Assembly: GCF_021391395.1 (NCBI RefSeq)
Contig: NZ_CP090059.1
Coordinates: 3,147,001-3,211,000 of the forward strand
Direction: 5' to 3'
DNA: 64,000 nt
Source: Sphingomonas cannabina
GTDB taxonomy: Bacteria; Pseudomonadota; Alphaproteobacteria; Sphingomonadales; Sphingomonadaceae
A model generated the notes under the pieces. It saw only the letters and a list, made by a program, of their open reading frames with translations, was not told where the DNA came from and ran no database searches. Made by a program: the position numbers and the translations under genes. Positions 43,098 through 53,150 of this stretch are shown here, in pieces. Numbering within the stretch: the first letter of the stretch is position 1; each line of letters starts with the position of its first letter.

Positions 43098-45475
43098 TTG
43101 GCCGTCCGATGATCGCCCGCCGCCGTCTGCTCGGGCTGCTCGCCTCGGCCTCCGCCCTGCCGCTGCTGCCACGCGCCGCGCTCGCCGCCGCCCCGCTCTA
43201 CAAGGACGCGCGTGCGCCGATCCCCGACCGCGTCCGCGACCTGCTCGGCCGCATGACGCTGGAGGAGAAGGTCGCGCAGCTCGTCGCGCTCTGGGCGACC
43301 AAGGCCGATGTGATGGACGGGCTGACCTTCGATCCCGCCAAGGCTTCGGCCGCCTATCCGGACGGCGTCGGCGCGATCTCGCGCGCGTCGGACAAGCGCG
43401 GCGGGCCGGGCATCAGCGCCGCCGCCGGCGGCAACGCCGCGCGCTGGCGCACCCCGGCGGAGACCGTCGCCTTCGTCAACGCGGTGCAGCGCTGGGCGCT
43501 GGAGAAGACCCGGCTCGGCATCCCGGTGCTGTTCCACGAGGAATCGCTCCACGGCTATATGGCGACCGAGGCGACGATGTTCCCGCAGGCGATCGCGCTG
43601 GCCGGGACCTTCGACACCGATCTCATGCGCCGCGTCCAGTCGGTGATCGCGCGCGAGGTGCGGGCGCGCGGCGTGCCCTACGTCCTCTCCCCCGTGGTCG
43701 ACATCGTCCGCGATCCGCGCTGGGGCCGGATCGAGGAGACCTTCGGCGAGGACGCCTATCTCTGCGCCGAGATGGGCGTGGCGGCGGTCGAGGGACTGCA
43801 GGGCCCCGGCAAGTTCGACCGGCTCGCGCCCGGCAAGGTGTTCGCGACGCTCAAGCACATGACCGGCCACGGCCAGCCCCAGGGCGGCGAGAACATCGGC
43901 CCCGCCCAGATCTCCGAACGCGAGCTCAGGGAGAATTTCTTCCCGCCGTTCCGCGCGGTGGTCGAGCGCACCGCGATCGCCGCGGTGATGCCGAGCTACA
44001 ACGAGATCGACGGCGTCCCCAGCCATGCCAATCGCTGGCTGCTCCACGACGTATTGCGCGGTGAATGGGGCTTCGACGGCATCGTCTCCAGCGACTATGG
44101 CGCGGTCGAGGAGCTCGCCAAGTTCCACCACGTCGCCGCCGACCTCGAGGAGGCGGCACGTCAGGCGCTGGCGGCGGGCGTGGACAGCAACCTCCCCGAC
44201 GGCGTCGCCTACCGGACGCTCGCCGACCAGGTCCGCGCGGGCAAGGTGGACATCGCCGCCGTGGATGTCGCCGTCGCGCGCATCCTCACGTTCAAGTTCC
44301 GCGCCGACTTGTTCGACAATCCCTACGGCGATGTCGAATCGACGAATCGCCTGACCGGCAATGTCCAAGCCCGCGCCCTCGCACTGGAGGCCGCCCGCAA
44401 GGCGCTATGTCTCCTCAAGAACGACGGCACCCTGCCCCTGAAGCCCGCCGGCACCATCGCGGTGATCGGCCCCAACGCGGCCGTGGCCCGCCTCGGCGGC
44501 TATTCGAGCGTGCCGAAGCAGACGGTGAGCCTCCTCGACGGCATCCGCACCCGCCTCGCCGGCAAGGCCCGGGTCGTCACCGCCCAGGGCGTGTTCATCA
44601 CCCAGAGCGAGGACCGCTCGGCGGACGAGGTAACCCTCGGCAATCCCACGGAAAACCGCCGCCTGATCGCCGAAGCCGTGGAGACGGCCAAGGGCGCCGA
44701 CGTCATCGTCCTCGCGATCGGCGACACCGAGCAGACCAGCCGCGAAGGCTTCGCCGCCAACCACCTCGGCGACCGCGCCGACCTCGACCTGCTCGCCCAG
44801 CAGAACGACCTGTTCCTGGCGCTGGCGGCGCTCGGCAAGCCGGTGGTCGTCTGCGCCATCAACGGCCGCCCCCCGAGCTGGCCCACGGTGGCCGAGCGCG
44901 CCAACGCTATCCTCGAATGCTGGTACGCCGGCCAGGAAGGCGGCACCGCGATCGCCGAGGCGCTGTTCGGCGACGTCAATCCGGGCGCCAAGCTGCCGGT
45001 CAGCGTGGTCCGCGACGCCGGCCAGATCCCGTTGTTCTACAACCATAAACCGAGCGCCCGCCGCGGCTATCTGTTCGAGAGCACGGCCCCGCTGTTCCCC
45101 TTCGGCCACGGCCTCAGCTACACCAGCTTCGCGGTCGGCAAGCCGGTGATCTCCTCGCCGAGCATTCCCCGCGACGGCCAGGTCACCGTCTCGGTCGAGG
45201 TCCGCAACACCGGCGCGCGGGCGGGCGACGAGGTCGTCCAGCTCTACATTCGCCACCTGACGCCGTCGGTCACGCGCCCCGTGATGGAGCTCAAGGGCTT
45301 CCGCCGCGTGACGCTCGCCCCCGGCGAGGCGCGCACCGTCACCTTCACCCTCGGCCCCGAGCATCTCCGCATCTGGAACGCCGCGATGCGCGAGGTGGTC
45401 GAGCCCGGCCAGGTCGCGATCATGGTTGGCAACAGCTCCGCCGCGGTCCAGTCCACCACGCTCACCATCGCCTAA
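43094..45475 (+). CDS. GH3 beta-glucosidase/beta-xylosidase (second copy)
   Basis: 793-residue GH3 paralogue whose ATG overlaps the stop of the first copy (ATGA). The signal ([20 protein letters not shown]) has an arginine triplet like a Tat leader. Same layout: [35 protein letters not shown], nucleophile Asp in [50 protein letters not shown]. The two copies are strongly alike throughout but differ in the loop after the first domain-1 helix ([13 protein letters not shown] against WVGKTKLLDANQ), a difference that could change substrate fit. An alternative start is ATG 43109. Confidence 0.9.
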   Translation: MIGRPMIARRRLLGLLASASALPLLPRAALAAAPLYKDARAPIPDRVRDLLGRMTLEEKVAQLVALWATKADVMDGLTFDPAKASAAYPDGVGAISRASDKRGGPGISAAAGGNAARWRTPAETVAFVNAVQRWALEKTRLGIPVLFHEESLHGYMATEATMFPQAIALAGTFDTDLMRRVQSVIAREVRARGVPYVLSPVVDIVRDPRWGRIEETFGEDAYLCAEMGVAAVEGLQGPGKFDRLAPGKVFATLKHMTGHGQPQGGENIGPAQISERELRENFFPPFRAVVERTAIAAVMPSYNEIDGVPSHANRWLLHDVLRGEWGFDGIVSSDYGAVEELAKFHHVAADLEEAARQALAAGVDSNLPDGVAYRTLADQVRAGKVDIAAVDVAVARILTFKFRADLFDNPYGDVESTNRLTGNVQARALALEAARKALCLLKNDGTLPLKPAGTIAVIGPNAAVARLGGYSSVPKQTVSLLDGIRTRLAGKARVVTAQGVFITQSEDRSADEVTLGNPTENRRLIAEAVETAKGADVIVLAIGDTEQTSREGFAANHLGDRADLDLLAQQNDLFLALAALGKPVVVCAINGRPPSWPTVAERANAILECWYAGQEGGTAIAEALFGDVNPGAKLPVSVVRDAGQIPLFYNHKPSARRGYLFESTAPLFPFGHGLSYTSFAVGKPVISSPSIPRDGQVTVSVEVRNTGARAGDEVVQLYIRHLTPSVTRPVMELKGFRRVTLAPGEARTVTFTLGPEHLRIWNAAMREVVEPGQVAIMVGNSSAAVQSTTLTIA

Positions 45476-45488
45476 CCGGGAGCCCTTC

Positions 45489-46700
45489 GTGCCCAAGATC
45501 ACTGCCGCCCGCGTCATCATCACCTCGCCCGGGCGCAATTTCGTTACGCTGAAGATCGAGACCGACGAGGGCGTCTACGGCCTCGGCGACGCTACCCTGA
45601 ACGGCCGCGAGCTGGCGGTGGCGAGCTACCTCGCCGACCATGTCATCCCCTGTCTGATCGGCCGCGACGCCCACCGGATCGAGGACGTCTGGCAGTTCCT
45701 CTACAAGGGCGCCTATTGGCGGCGCGGCCCCGTCACCATGTCGGCGATCGCCGCGGTCGACACCGCGCTGTGGGACATCAAGGGCAAGATCGCGGGCCTC
45801 CCCGTCTACCAGCTCCTCGGCGGCGCCAGCCGCGAGGGCGCGATGGTCTACGGCCACGCCAACGGCAAGACGATCGAGGAGACGATCGACAACGCGCTCC
45901 ACTACAAGGAACAGGGCTACAAGGCGATCCGGCTCCAGTCGGGCGTGCCGGGCCTCGCCTCCACCTACGGCGTGTCGAAGGACCGCTATTTCTACGAGCC
46001 GGCCGACGCCGACCTCCCCACCGAGAACCTCTGGTCGAGCGAGAAATATCTCCGCTCGGTGCCGCCATTGTTCGAGAAGGCGCGCGAGGCGCTCGGCTGG
46101 GACGTCCACCTGCTCCACGACATCCACCACCGCCTGACGCCGATCGAGGCGGGCCGGCTCGGCAAGGACCTCGAGCCCTACCGCCCCTTCTGGCTGGAGG
46201 ACGCGACACCCGCCGAGAACCAGGCCAATTTCCGCCTGATCCGCCAGCACACCACGTCTCCCCTCGCGGTCGGCGAGATCTTCAATTCGATCTGGGACGC
46301 CAAGCAGCTCATCGAGGAACAGCTGATCGACTATATCCGCGCGACCGTCGTCCATGCGGGCGGCATCACGCACCTCAGGCGCATCGCCAGCTTCGCCGAT
46401 CTCTACAACGTCCGCACCGGCTGCCACGGCGCGACCGATCTGTCACCGGTGTGCATGGCCGCGGCGCTGCACTTCGACCTCAGCGTGCCGAACTTCGGCA
46501 TCCAGGAATATATGCGCCACACCGAGGAGACCGATGCGGTGTTCCCCCACGCCTACAGCTTCAAGGACGGCCTGATGCACCCGGGCGACGCCCCCGGCCT
46601 CGGCGTCGACATCGACGAGACGCTCGCCACCAAGTACGAATACAAGCGCGCCTTCCTGCCGGTGAACCGGCTGGAGGACGGCACGATGTTCAACTGGTGA
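45489..46700 (+). CDS. manD: D-mannonate dehydratase, enolase superfamily
   Basis: 403-residue cytosolic enzyme converting D-mannonate to 2-keto-3-deoxy-gluconate. It follows the Novosphingobium ManD sequence without visible gaps: [65 protein letters not shown] (Arg), STYGVSK (Tyr), [11 protein letters not shown] (metal Asp and His), [13 protein letters not shown] (Glu), [15 protein letters not shown] (Glu), [13 protein letters not shown] and [11 protein letters not shown]. Starts with GTG at 45489, CGGGAG upstream, 13 bp after the GH3 stop. Mannonate would come from glucuronate through UxaC/UxuB, linking this gene to GH67. Confidence 0.94.
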   Translation: MPKITAARVIITSPGRNFVTLKIETDEGVYGLGDATLNGRELAVASYLADHVIPCLIGRDAHRIEDVWQFLYKGAYWRRGPVTMSAIAAVDTALWDIKGKIAGLPVYQLLGGASREGAMVYGHANGKTIEETIDNALHYKEQGYKAIRLQSGVPGLASTYGVSKDRYFYEPADADLPTENLWSSEKYLRSVPPLFEKAREALGWDVHLLHDIHHRLTPIEAGRLGKDLEPYRPFWLEDATPAENQANFRLIRQHTTSPLAVGEIFNSIWDAKQLIEEQLIDYIRATVVHAGGITHLRRIASFADLYNVRTGCHGATDLSPVCMAAALHFDLSVPNFGIQEYMRHTEETDAVFPHAYSFKDGLMHPGDAPGLGVDIDETLATKYEYKRAFLPVNRLEDGTMFNW

Positions 46701-48004
46701 GCGGCGTGGCGTCCTCCGCCGCATCGCGGCCCCGTCCGGTCGGCTACATCCGCTGGACGATCTGCATCCTGCTGTTCGCGGCGGTGGTGCTGAGCTACGT
46801 CGACCGGCTGGTGCTGCCGGTGCTCAAGCCCATGCTCCAGGCCGAGTACGGCTGGAGCGAGACCGGCTACGGCTACGTCAACGTCGCCTTCCAGGCCGCC
46901 TACGGCATCGGCTTCCTGTTCTTCGGCCGGCTGATCGACCGCGTCGGCGCCAAGGCAGGCTATCTGATCGCGATGGGCACCTGGACCGTCGCGCATATGG
47001 CGCAGGCGCTGGTCACCTCGACGCTCGGCTTCGCGATCGCGCGCATTCCGCTCGCGATCGGCGAGTCCGGCACCTACCCCGCCGCGCTCGCCGCCGCATC
47101 CGAATGGTTCCCGCAGCGCGAGCGCGCGCTGGCGATCGGCATCTTCAACGCCGGCGCCAATGTCGGCGCGATCGTCACGCCGCTGATCGTGCCCGCCCTC
47201 ACCCTCTGGCTCGGCTGGGAAAGCGCCTTCTGGGGCACGGGACTGCTCAACCTCGTGTGGATCGCCGCCTGGGTGATCTACTACCGCCGCCCGCGCGAGC
47301 ATCCGCGGATCACCGAGGCCGAGGTCGCCTATATCGAATCGGACCCGCCGATCGTGCAGCAGCCGGTGCCGTGGCGCCGCCTGCTCGCCACCCGCCAGGC
47401 CTGGGCGTACATGTCAGGGCGCTTCCTGATCGATCCGGTCTGGTGGATGTTCCTGTTCTGGCTGCCGGACTTCCTGAGCCGGCGCTATGCCATCGACCTC
47501 AAGGGCTATGGCCCGCCGCTGATCGCGATCTACGTCATCGCCGACATCGGCTCGATCCTCGGCGGCTGGGCGTCGTCGCGGATGCTGGCACGGGGCGTCA
47601 GCGCCAACCGCGCGCGCAAGCTGGCGATGCTCGGCTGCGCGCTCATCGTCGTGCCGGTCGCCTTCGCGGCCTATGCGCCGAGCGCCTGGATCGCGGTGCT
47701 GCTGATCGGGCTCGCCTGCGCCGGGCACCAGGGCTTCTCGTCCAACCTGTTCTCGATGCCGTCCGACCTCTACCCGCGCTGGGCGCAGGGCTCGATCGTC
47801 GGGCTCGGCGGCTTCGCCGGCGCGGCGGGCGGGATGCTGATGTCGACCTATGCCGGCTGGGTGCTGCAGACGGTCGGCAGCTACACGCCGATCTTCCTGT
47901 TCTGCGGCATCGCCTATCTGCTCGCGCTCGCGGTCGTGCACGCGATCAACCCCAGCTACGCCCCGGTCACCAAGTTCGCGCCCGTGGAGGAACCGACGAC
48001 ATGA
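46697..48004 (+). CDS. MFS transporter, anion:cation symporter (hexuronate/mannonate-like)
   Basis: 435-residue transporter with about 12 helices. The ACS-type pattern is seen in [20 protein letters not shown], the loop 2-3 segment [52 protein letters not shown] and the C-terminal half [20 protein letters not shown]. Its GTG overlaps the manD stop (GTGA). ExuT-like relatives carry glucuronate, galacturonate or aldonates, so it likely brings GH67-released glucuronate (or 4-O-methylglucuronate) across the inner membrane. GTG at 46706 is an alternative start. Confidence 0.87.
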   Translation: MSGVASSAASRPRPVGYIRWTICILLFAAVVLSYVDRLVLPVLKPMLQAEYGWSETGYGYVNVAFQAAYGIGFLFFGRLIDRVGAKAGYLIAMGTWTVAHMAQALVTSTLGFAIARIPLAIGESGTYPAALAAASEWFPQRERALAIGIFNAGANVGAIVTPLIVPALTLWLGWESAFWGTGLLNLVWIAAWVIYYRRPREHPRITEAEVAYIESDPPIVQQPVPWRRLLATRQAWAYMSGRFLIDPVWWMFLFWLPDFLSRRYAIDLKGYGPPLIAIYVIADIGSILGGWASSRMLARGVSANRARKLAMLGCALIVVPVAFAAYAPSAWIAVLLIGLACAGHQGFSSNLFSMPSDLYPRWAQGSIVGLGGFAGAAGGMLMSTYAGWVLQTVGSYTPIFLFCGIAYLLALAVVHAINPSYAPVTKFAPVEEPTT

Positions 48005-49227
48005 CGCGACTGCGCTCGACATGGCTGGCGGCGCTCGCCGGCATCGCGATGCTGTGGACCGGCGCGGCACCGGCGGAGTCGCCGCCCGCATGGCTCGGAA
48101 GCTGGGCCGCATCGCAACAGGTCCCGGAGGAACACAACGCGCTGCCCGATGCCGACCTTACCGACACGACGCTGCGCCAGGTCGTCCGCCTCAGCACCGG
48201 CGGCCGATCGGTGCGCGTGCTGCTCTCCAATGCCTTCGGCACCGAGCCGCTGGTGGTCGACGCCGCGCATGTCGCGCTCGGCACGGCGGGCAGCGCGCGG
48301 ATCGGGCGCGGGCAGGCGCTAACCTTCGACGGCGCGCCGCACGTCACGATCCCGGCGGGTGCAGCCTATTGGTCCGACCCCGTCGCGATCGACGTACCGC
48401 CGCTGTCGAGCCTGGCGGTCTCGATCCACCTGCCGGCCGCGCCCGCACGCCAGACCAGCCATCCGGGCTCGCGTGCCACCTCCTATCTGGTGCACGGCAA
48501 CCATGTGAGCGACCCGGACCTGCCGCGCGCGAAGACCGTCACCCACTGGTATCAGCTCGCCGCGATCGACGTCCGCGGCACGGGCCGCGCGATCGTGACG
48601 CTCGGCGATTCGATCACCGACGGGCACGGCGTCCGCGACAACCGTGACGAGCGCTGGCCCGATCGCCTCGCCGAGCGGCTCCAGGCGGACCCGAGAACCC
48701 GCATGGTCTCGGTGCTCAACCACGGCATCGGCGGCAACCGGCTGCTGCTCGATGGGCTCGGCCCCAACGCCCTCGCCCGCTTCGACCGCGACGTGCTGGC
48801 GATGAGCGGCGTGCGCTACTTGATCGTGCTGGAGGGTGTGAACGATCTCGGCACGCTCACCCGCGACGCGCCCGTCAGCGCAGAGGCGCATGCCGACCTC
48901 GTCCGCCGCCTGATCGGCGCCTATCGCCAGATCGTCGCCCGCGCACGCGCCCACGGCATCAAGGCGATCGGCGCGACGATCACTCCCTATGGCGGATCGG
49001 ACTATTACCACCCAGACGCCGCCAACGAGGCAGACCGCCAGGCGATCAATGCCTGGATCCGCGCGCCCGGCAATTTTGACGCGGTGATCGACTTCGACGC
49101 CGTGCTGCGTGATCCGGACAAACCCACCCGGATGCTGCCCGCCTATGATTCGGGCGACCATCTCCACCCGGGTCCTGCAGGATACAAGGCGATGGCCGAC
49201 GCCATCCCGCTGTCGCTGTTCCGCTGA
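48001..49227 (+). CDS. Exported SGNH/GDSL hydrolase, putative esterase
   Basis: 408-residue exported hydrolase with signal peptide ([20 protein letters not shown] to GAAPAES). Beta-rich N-terminal region (about 30-190, WLGSWAASQQVPE, LRQVVRLSTGGRSVRVLLSN), then the SGNH domain: block I VTLGDSITDGHGV (Ser), block II HGIGGNRLL (Gly), block III EGVNDLG (Asn), block V SGDHLHPGPAGY (Asp/His). The ATG overlaps the MFS stop (ATGA). As the last gene of the GH3-manD operon it may deacetylate acetyl-xylo-oligosaccharides, but the activity is not proven by sequence. Confidence 0.88.
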   Translation: MTRLRSTWLAALAGIAMLWTGAAPAESPPAWLGSWAASQQVPEEHNALPDADLTDTTLRQVVRLSTGGRSVRVLLSNAFGTEPLVVDAAHVALGTAGSARIGRGQALTFDGAPHVTIPAGAAYWSDPVAIDVPPLSSLAVSIHLPAAPARQTSHPGSRATSYLVHGNHVSDPDLPRAKTVTHWYQLAAIDVRGTGRAIVTLGDSITDGHGVRDNRDERWPDRLAERLQADPRTRMVSVLNHGIGGNRLLLDGLGPNALARFDRDVLAMSGVRYLIVLEGVNDLGTLTRDAPVSAEAHADLVRRLIGAYRQIVARARAHGIKAIGATITPYGGSDYYHPDAANEADRQAINAWIRAPGNFDAVIDFDAVLRDPDKPTRMLPAYDSGDHLHPGPAGYKAMADAIPLSLFR

Positions 49228-49230
49228 ACC

Positions 49231-49698
49231 CTATGAGCCGGTGATCGGCGTCCCCGCCGTCACGACGTCGGGGCGGGTTGTCTGAGTTTCCGATACGGTG
49301 AAGAAGATCGGACGATCGTGCGCACCGGGGTCCGCCTCGGCCAGCGCGAGCATGATCCGGGTGGACCGTAGCGCGACATGGATCGGCGCGGACGCGGCGG
49401 CATCGCCGATATCGACCGGCACCTCGCCGGCGAGCAGCTCGATCAGCTGAACCTCATCCTCGCTCAGGTTCGACGTCCCGGCGTCGCCGGTACGGAACCG
49501 CCGTCCGAACCGCGCCTCGAACAGCGCCATCAGGCTGTCGAACACCGGCGCGAGGATGCCCAGCCCGAACGGCTGGAGCCGCGCGAAGAGCGCCGGTTGG
49601 ACAGGCGCACAGGCATCGCGGACGGCGCGCCAGCAGCGCGCGGCCTCAACGACCAGGAAAGCGGCGGAACGGGTACGGGGGACAGGCATGGCGCACAT
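49231..49698 (-). CDS. Hypothetical protein, 155 aa
   Basis: I do not recognise this protein. It has an Ala/Arg/Cys-rich first half (AAFLVVEAARCWRAVRDACA), a hydrophobic amphipathic stretch (GLGILAPVFDSLMALFEARF), then an acidic segment (SNLSEDEVQLIELLAGEVPV) and a C-terminal ALRSTRIMLALAEAD. No signal peptide or clear membrane segment. Coding status is supported by AGAAGGA 6 bp before the ATG, an acidic/hydrophobic composition unlike a shadow frame, and placement in an otherwise empty gap, convergent with the SGNH gene (3 bp between stops). Probably soluble. Confidence 0.6.
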   Translation of the reverse strand: MCAMPVPRTRSAAFLVVEAARCWRAVRDACAPVQPALFARLQPFGLGILAPVFDSLMALFEARFGRRFRTGDAGTSNLSEDEVQLIELLAGEVPVDIGDAAASAPIHVALRSTRIMLALAEADPGAHDRPIFFTVSETQTTRPDVVTAGTPITGS

Positions 49699-49826
49699 GT
49701 GACATCCTTCTCACCCCTTTGCTCTCCGTCGCTTCTTGCGACTGGTTCGCAGTGCGCTAGCGGGACTAGATGGCAGGAAAAAGACAGTTGCGACGAAGCG
49801 AGACTCGGTCCGTCGCTATTCGCCGG

Positions 49827-50432
49827 TCACCGATCCGGAACTTCGGCCCGTTCGCCGCCGGGCGCCTGGAACGGCGGCATCCGGCCCGCCACCCGCGCCC
49901 GATCGACGAACTGATGTTTGAGCGCGGCGGCGAGGTGGAGGACGACCAGCGCGATGGTGGTGAACACCAGCACCTCGTGCACGCTGCCGAAGGTGTCGCC
50001 GGCCGCCTCGGGCAATCCGGGGATGAGCGGCAGCGGGATGCCGCCCGCAAGCTTCGTCACGCCCGATTCGCCCGCCGAGATGGTGGCAAGGCCGGTCAGC
50101 GGCAGCGCGATCAGCATGAAATAGAAGATCCGGTGGTTCCACACTGCCGCAATCCGCTCCCAACGCGGCAGGCTTTCGGGAAAAGGCGGCGGCTTGTGGG
50201 CAAGGCGCCAGGCCAGGCGGACCAGGCTCAGCACCAGTATCGTCGCGCCGATGGTCTTGTGCCAGGTGAACCATTCGCCCCGCGCCGGACCGCGCGGCAT
50301 GTCGGCGAAGGTGAAGCCGACATAGATCTGCGCCAGCACCAGCACCACCGTCAGCCAGTGGAGCGCGATCGCACCGCTGGTGTAGCGCAGCAGCACCTGG
50401 CGCTGGTCGGTCGCCTCGGGAACCGTCGCCAT
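49827..50432 (-). CDS. Cytochrome b561 (diheme inner-membrane)
   Basis: 201-residue four-helix di-haem b protein. Candidate haem ligands are His in GAIALHWLTVVL (helix 1), WFTWHKTIGATIL (helix 2), WNHRIFYFMLIALPL (helix 3) and GSVHEVLVFTTIALVVLH (helix 4). CybB-type proteins pass electrons from quinol, possibly to superoxide or oxygen. ATG at 50432 is preceded by GAGAGGA; the frame to 50459 is not needed. Monocistronic. Confidence 0.92.
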   Translation of the reverse strand: MATVPEATDQRQVLLRYTSGAIALHWLTVVLVLAQIYVGFTFADMPRGPARGEWFTWHKTIGATILVLSLVRLAWRLAHKPPPFPESLPRWERIAAVWNHRIFYFMLIALPLTGLATISAGESGVTKLAGGIPLPLIPGLPEAAGDTFGSVHEVLVFTTIALVVLHLAAALKHQFVDRARVAGRMPPFQAPGGERAEVPDR

Positions 50433-50480
50433 CGTTCCTCTCCCGTTTCGTTCGCTCAAACGCGGGGAGGCGCCGGAGGT

Positions 50481-51989
50481 TCAGCTGCGCGGCGCCTGCC
50501 GGCGATAGCTGAGCGCCTCGGCGACATGGACCCGCCCGATCGTCTCCGCTCCCGCGAGGTCGGCGATGGTGCGGGCGACGCGGAGCACGCGGGTATAGCC
50601 TCGCGCCGACAGCCGCATCGCCGCGGCCGCCTGCGCGAGCAGCTGGCGTCCCGGCTCATCGGGCGTCGCATGGGCTTCGAGCAGCTTGCCCTCCGCCTCG
50701 GCATTGGTCCGGATCGCCTCGCCGCGATAGCGTTCGCTCTGCACTGACCGCGCCTCGGCGACGCGCGCCGCCACCTCCGCCGAGCCCTCAGCCGGGGGCG
50801 GCAGGACGAGATCGGCGGCGCTCACCGCCGCGACCTCGACATGGAGGTCGATGCGGTCGAGCAGCGGCCCCGACACCTTCGCCTGATAATCAGCCGCGCA
50901 TCTCGGCGCCCGTGCGCACGCTAGCGCCGGATCGCCGAGATGGCCGCAACGGCACGGGTTCATCGCCGCGACGAGCTGCACCCGCGCCGGAAAGGTGACG
51001 TGCGCGTTCGCCCGCGCGACGCTGACCGTGCCGGTCTCCAGCGGCTGGCGCAGCGAATCGAGTACCGCGCGCTGGAACTCGGGTAGCTCGTCGAGGAACA
51101 GCACGCCGAGATGGGCGAGGCTCACCTCCCCTGGCTTGACCCTGAGTCCGCCGCCGGTCAGCGCCGCCATCGACGCCGAATGATGCGGCGCGCGGAACGG
51201 CCGCGCACGGGTGAGCCGGCCGCCGGAGAGCGTCCCGGCCACCGACTGCACCATCGACGCCTCCAGCGCCTCGGCGGCGTCGAGCGGCGGCAGGATGCCC
51301 GGCAGGCACGACGCCATCAGCGACTTGCCCGCGCCAGGCGGACCCACCATCAGCAGGTTGTGCCCGCCCGCCGCGGCGATCTCCAGCGCGCGCTTCGCCG
51401 TCTCCTGTCCCTTCACTTGGCGAAGGTCTGGGCCGATAGCCGGCTCCTCGACCTCTCCCGGCACCGGCGGGGAGAGCAGCTGCTGCCCCTTCAGATGATT
51501 GAGCAGGCCGATCAGGTCGGCGGCGGCGAGCACCCCGACCGATCCCGCCCATGCCGCTTCCGAACCCTGCGCCGCGGGGCAGATCAACCCCTTTCCTTCC
51601 GTGCTCGCATGGAGCGCCGCCAGCAGCACGCCCGGCGAGGCGGTGATCCGCCCGTCGAGCCCGAGCTCGCCCACGCAGACATGATCCGCCAGCGCCTCGG
51701 CATCGACCACGCCCATCGCCGCGAGCAGCGCCAGCGCGATCGGCAGGTCGAAATGCGATCCTTCCTTGGGAAGATCGGCCGGCGACAGATTCACGGTGAT
51801 GCGCTTCGGCGGCAGCGACAGCCCCAGCGCCGCGATCGCGCCGCGCACCCGCTCCCGGCTCTCCGCCACCGCCTTGTCGGGCAGGCCCACCACCACGAAG
51901 GCCGGCAGCCCGGCGACGAGCGTGCACTGCACCTCGACGCTCCGCGCCTCCAGCCCGAGATACGCCACCGTCGAGACGCTCGCGACCAT
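50481..51989 (-). CDS. comM: YifB/ComM family Mg-chelatase-like AAA+ ATPase
   Basis: 502-residue AAA+ protein. In naturally transformable bacteria ComM is a helicase aiding branch migration during transformation; elsewhere its role is less clear. Domain order: N-terminal Lon-protease-like domain (LEARSVEVQCTLVAGLPAFV, VNLSPADLPKEGSHFDLPIA), ATPase with Walker A GPPGAGKS and Walker B VLFLDELPEF, RPFRAPHHSASMAALTGGG, a cysteine cluster (MNPCRCGHLGDPALACARAP) and the C-terminal Mg-chelatase-like domain (LSARGYTRVLRVARTIADLA). GGGGGAAG precedes the ATG at 51989. Confidence 0.93.
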   Translation of the reverse strand: MVASVSTVAYLGLEARSVEVQCTLVAGLPAFVVVGLPDKAVAESRERVRGAIAALGLSLPPKRITVNLSPADLPKEGSHFDLPIALALLAAMGVVDAEALADHVCVGELGLDGRITASPGVLLAALHASTEGKGLICPAAQGSEAAWAGSVGVLAAADLIGLLNHLKGQQLLSPPVPGEVEEPAIGPDLRQVKGQETAKRALEIAAAGGHNLLMVGPPGAGKSLMASCLPGILPPLDAAEALEASMVQSVAGTLSGGRLTRARPFRAPHHSASMAALTGGGLRVKPGEVSLAHLGVLFLDELPEFQRAVLDSLRQPLETGTVSVARANAHVTFPARVQLVAAMNPCRCGHLGDPALACARAPRCAADYQAKVSGPLLDRIDLHVEVAAVSAADLVLPPPAEGSAEVAARVAEARSVQSERYRGEAIRTNAEAEGKLLEAHATPDEPGRQLLAQAAAAMRLSARGYTRVLRVARTIADLAGAETIGRVHVAEALSYRRQAPRS

Positions 51990-52053
51990 GAATGCTTCCC
52001 CCTGCCCCGGATGCACTCATAGCGGCTTTCCCGTGCTTGGGAACAGACCGTGA

Positions 52054-52959
52054 TCAGCCCTGCTTCGGCGTGTAGCGGTCCTCGATCGCGCCCCATTTCT
52101 CGAGGTCGGCCAGGTCCTCGAACCGCGCGAAGTCGATGCTGTCGGTCTCGTCCAGCGGCCCGCCGGCGCGCAGGTCGTCGAGGCCGCGCTCGATCGCGCG
52201 CACCAGGCGGAACAGCAGGGTCGTCGGGTAGAGGATCATGCTGTACCCCAATGCCTTGAACTCGCCCGGCGACAGCCACGGCGTCACCCCGCCGCGCTCG
52301 AGCACGCTGGTGGCGAGCGGCACGCCGCCCAGTGCGCGTCCGATCTGCTCCAGCTCGGCACGGTTGCGCGGCCCCTCGACATAGACGCCGTCAGCCCCCG
52401 CCTGGAGATAGGCATCGGCCCGCCGCAAGGCGCTGTCGACGCCCTCCGGCTCGATCGCGTCGGTGCGGGCGAGGATGAAGGTGTCCCGCTCCTGCCGCGC
52501 GGCCACGGCAGCGCGGATCTTGCCGACCATCTGCTCGACCGGCACAACCGTCTTGCCTGCCATATGGCCGCAGCGCTTGGGCGCGGTCTGGTCCTCGATG
52601 AACAGCGCCGCGGCGCCTAGCGCCTCATAGCCGCGCACGGTGCGCGTCACGTTCTTGGCGTCGCCGTAGCCGTCGTCGCAATCGACCAGCACCGGCAGCG
52701 CGCAGCCATCGATGATGTCCTGCACCGCGCGGTTCTTCTCGCCGAAATGCTCGAGGTCGACGTCAGGCCGGCCGTAGCGCGTGCCGACCAGCGCGAAGCC
52801 GCCGACCTGATAGGCAGGAAAGCCGGCCCGCTCGATCAGCTTGGCCGTGAGCGCGTCGTGCGCGGCGGGGAGTTGGAGGCAGCCCTCGCGGTCCAACAGC
52901 GCCTTCCACGAAATCTGGCTGCGGCGCACCGCAGGGATATCGAGCTCGGGCTCATCCAT
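52054..52959 (-). CDS. Isocitrate lyase/PEP mutase superfamily enzyme
   Basis: 301-residue TIM-barrel enzyme of the superfamily that includes 2-methylisocitrate lyase, PEP mutase and oxaloacetate decarboxylase. Marks: LQLPAAHDALTAKLIERAGF, PVLVDCDDGYGDAKNVTRTV (metal-binding acidic residues), LFIEDQTAPKRCGHMAGKTV (the KRCGH catalytic-loop Cys) and FILARTDAIEPEGVDSALRR. The Cys keeps the lyase group possible, but I cannot name the substrate. Start ATG 52959; ribosome site is weak. The open frame continuing to 53295 overlaps the rpmH promoter and is a shadow. Monocistronic, divergent from rpmH. Confidence 0.85.
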   Translation of the reverse strand: MDEPELDIPAVRRSQISWKALLDREGCLQLPAAHDALTAKLIERAGFPAYQVGGFALVGTRYGRPDVDLEHFGEKNRAVQDIIDGCALPVLVDCDDGYGDAKNVTRTVRGYEALGAAALFIEDQTAPKRCGHMAGKTVVPVEQMVGKIRAAVAARQERDTFILARTDAIEPEGVDSALRRADAYLQAGADGVYVEGPRNRAELEQIGRALGGVPLATSVLERGGVTPWLSPGEFKALGYSMILYPTTLLFRLVRAIERGLDDLRAGGPLDETDSIDFARFEDLADLEKWGAIEDRYTPKQG

Positions 52960-53059
52960 GCATATGCGAACGCCTGCGCAACGATCGCGGTTCCGGTGTC
53001 TTGTATCGGCGATACACCGTCGCCACATGCCTGCCCGTGCAACACGGCGGTCACATCCG

Positions 53060-53088
53060 TTGACTTTGGCTCTCACCCCCGATAAGGC
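53060..53088 (+). promoter_or_regulatory. Candidate sigma70 promoter of the rpmH operon
   Basis: TTGACT (53060-53065) followed, after 17 bases, by TAAGGC (53083-53088). The -35 is near consensus and the -10 weak, as is common in alphaproteobacteria. It places the start of transcription just before the leader hairpin at 53101. Confidence 0.5.
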
Positions 53089-53100
53089 GCGGTTCGTTCG

Positions 53101-53125
53101 GGCCGTCCCCTGTGGCGGCCTTTTT
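53101..53125 (+). terminator. Intrinsic-terminator-like hairpin in the rpmH leader
   Basis: GGCCGTC and GGCGGCC pair (7 bp, one G:T) around a 6-base loop and are followed by TTTTT. This is a textbook plus-strand intrinsic terminator shape, yet it lies 26 bp before the rpmH start and after its probable promoter, with no plus-strand gene upstream. It may be an attenuator. Confidence 0.65.
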
Positions 53126-53150
53126 AATTCTAGATACCAGGGAATGACCG

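Noticed and set aside
40383..43172. Minus-strand open frame of 929 codons opposite the first GH3
   Set aside because: Antisense shadow of GH3; it also crosses an inverted repeat and the LacI operator.
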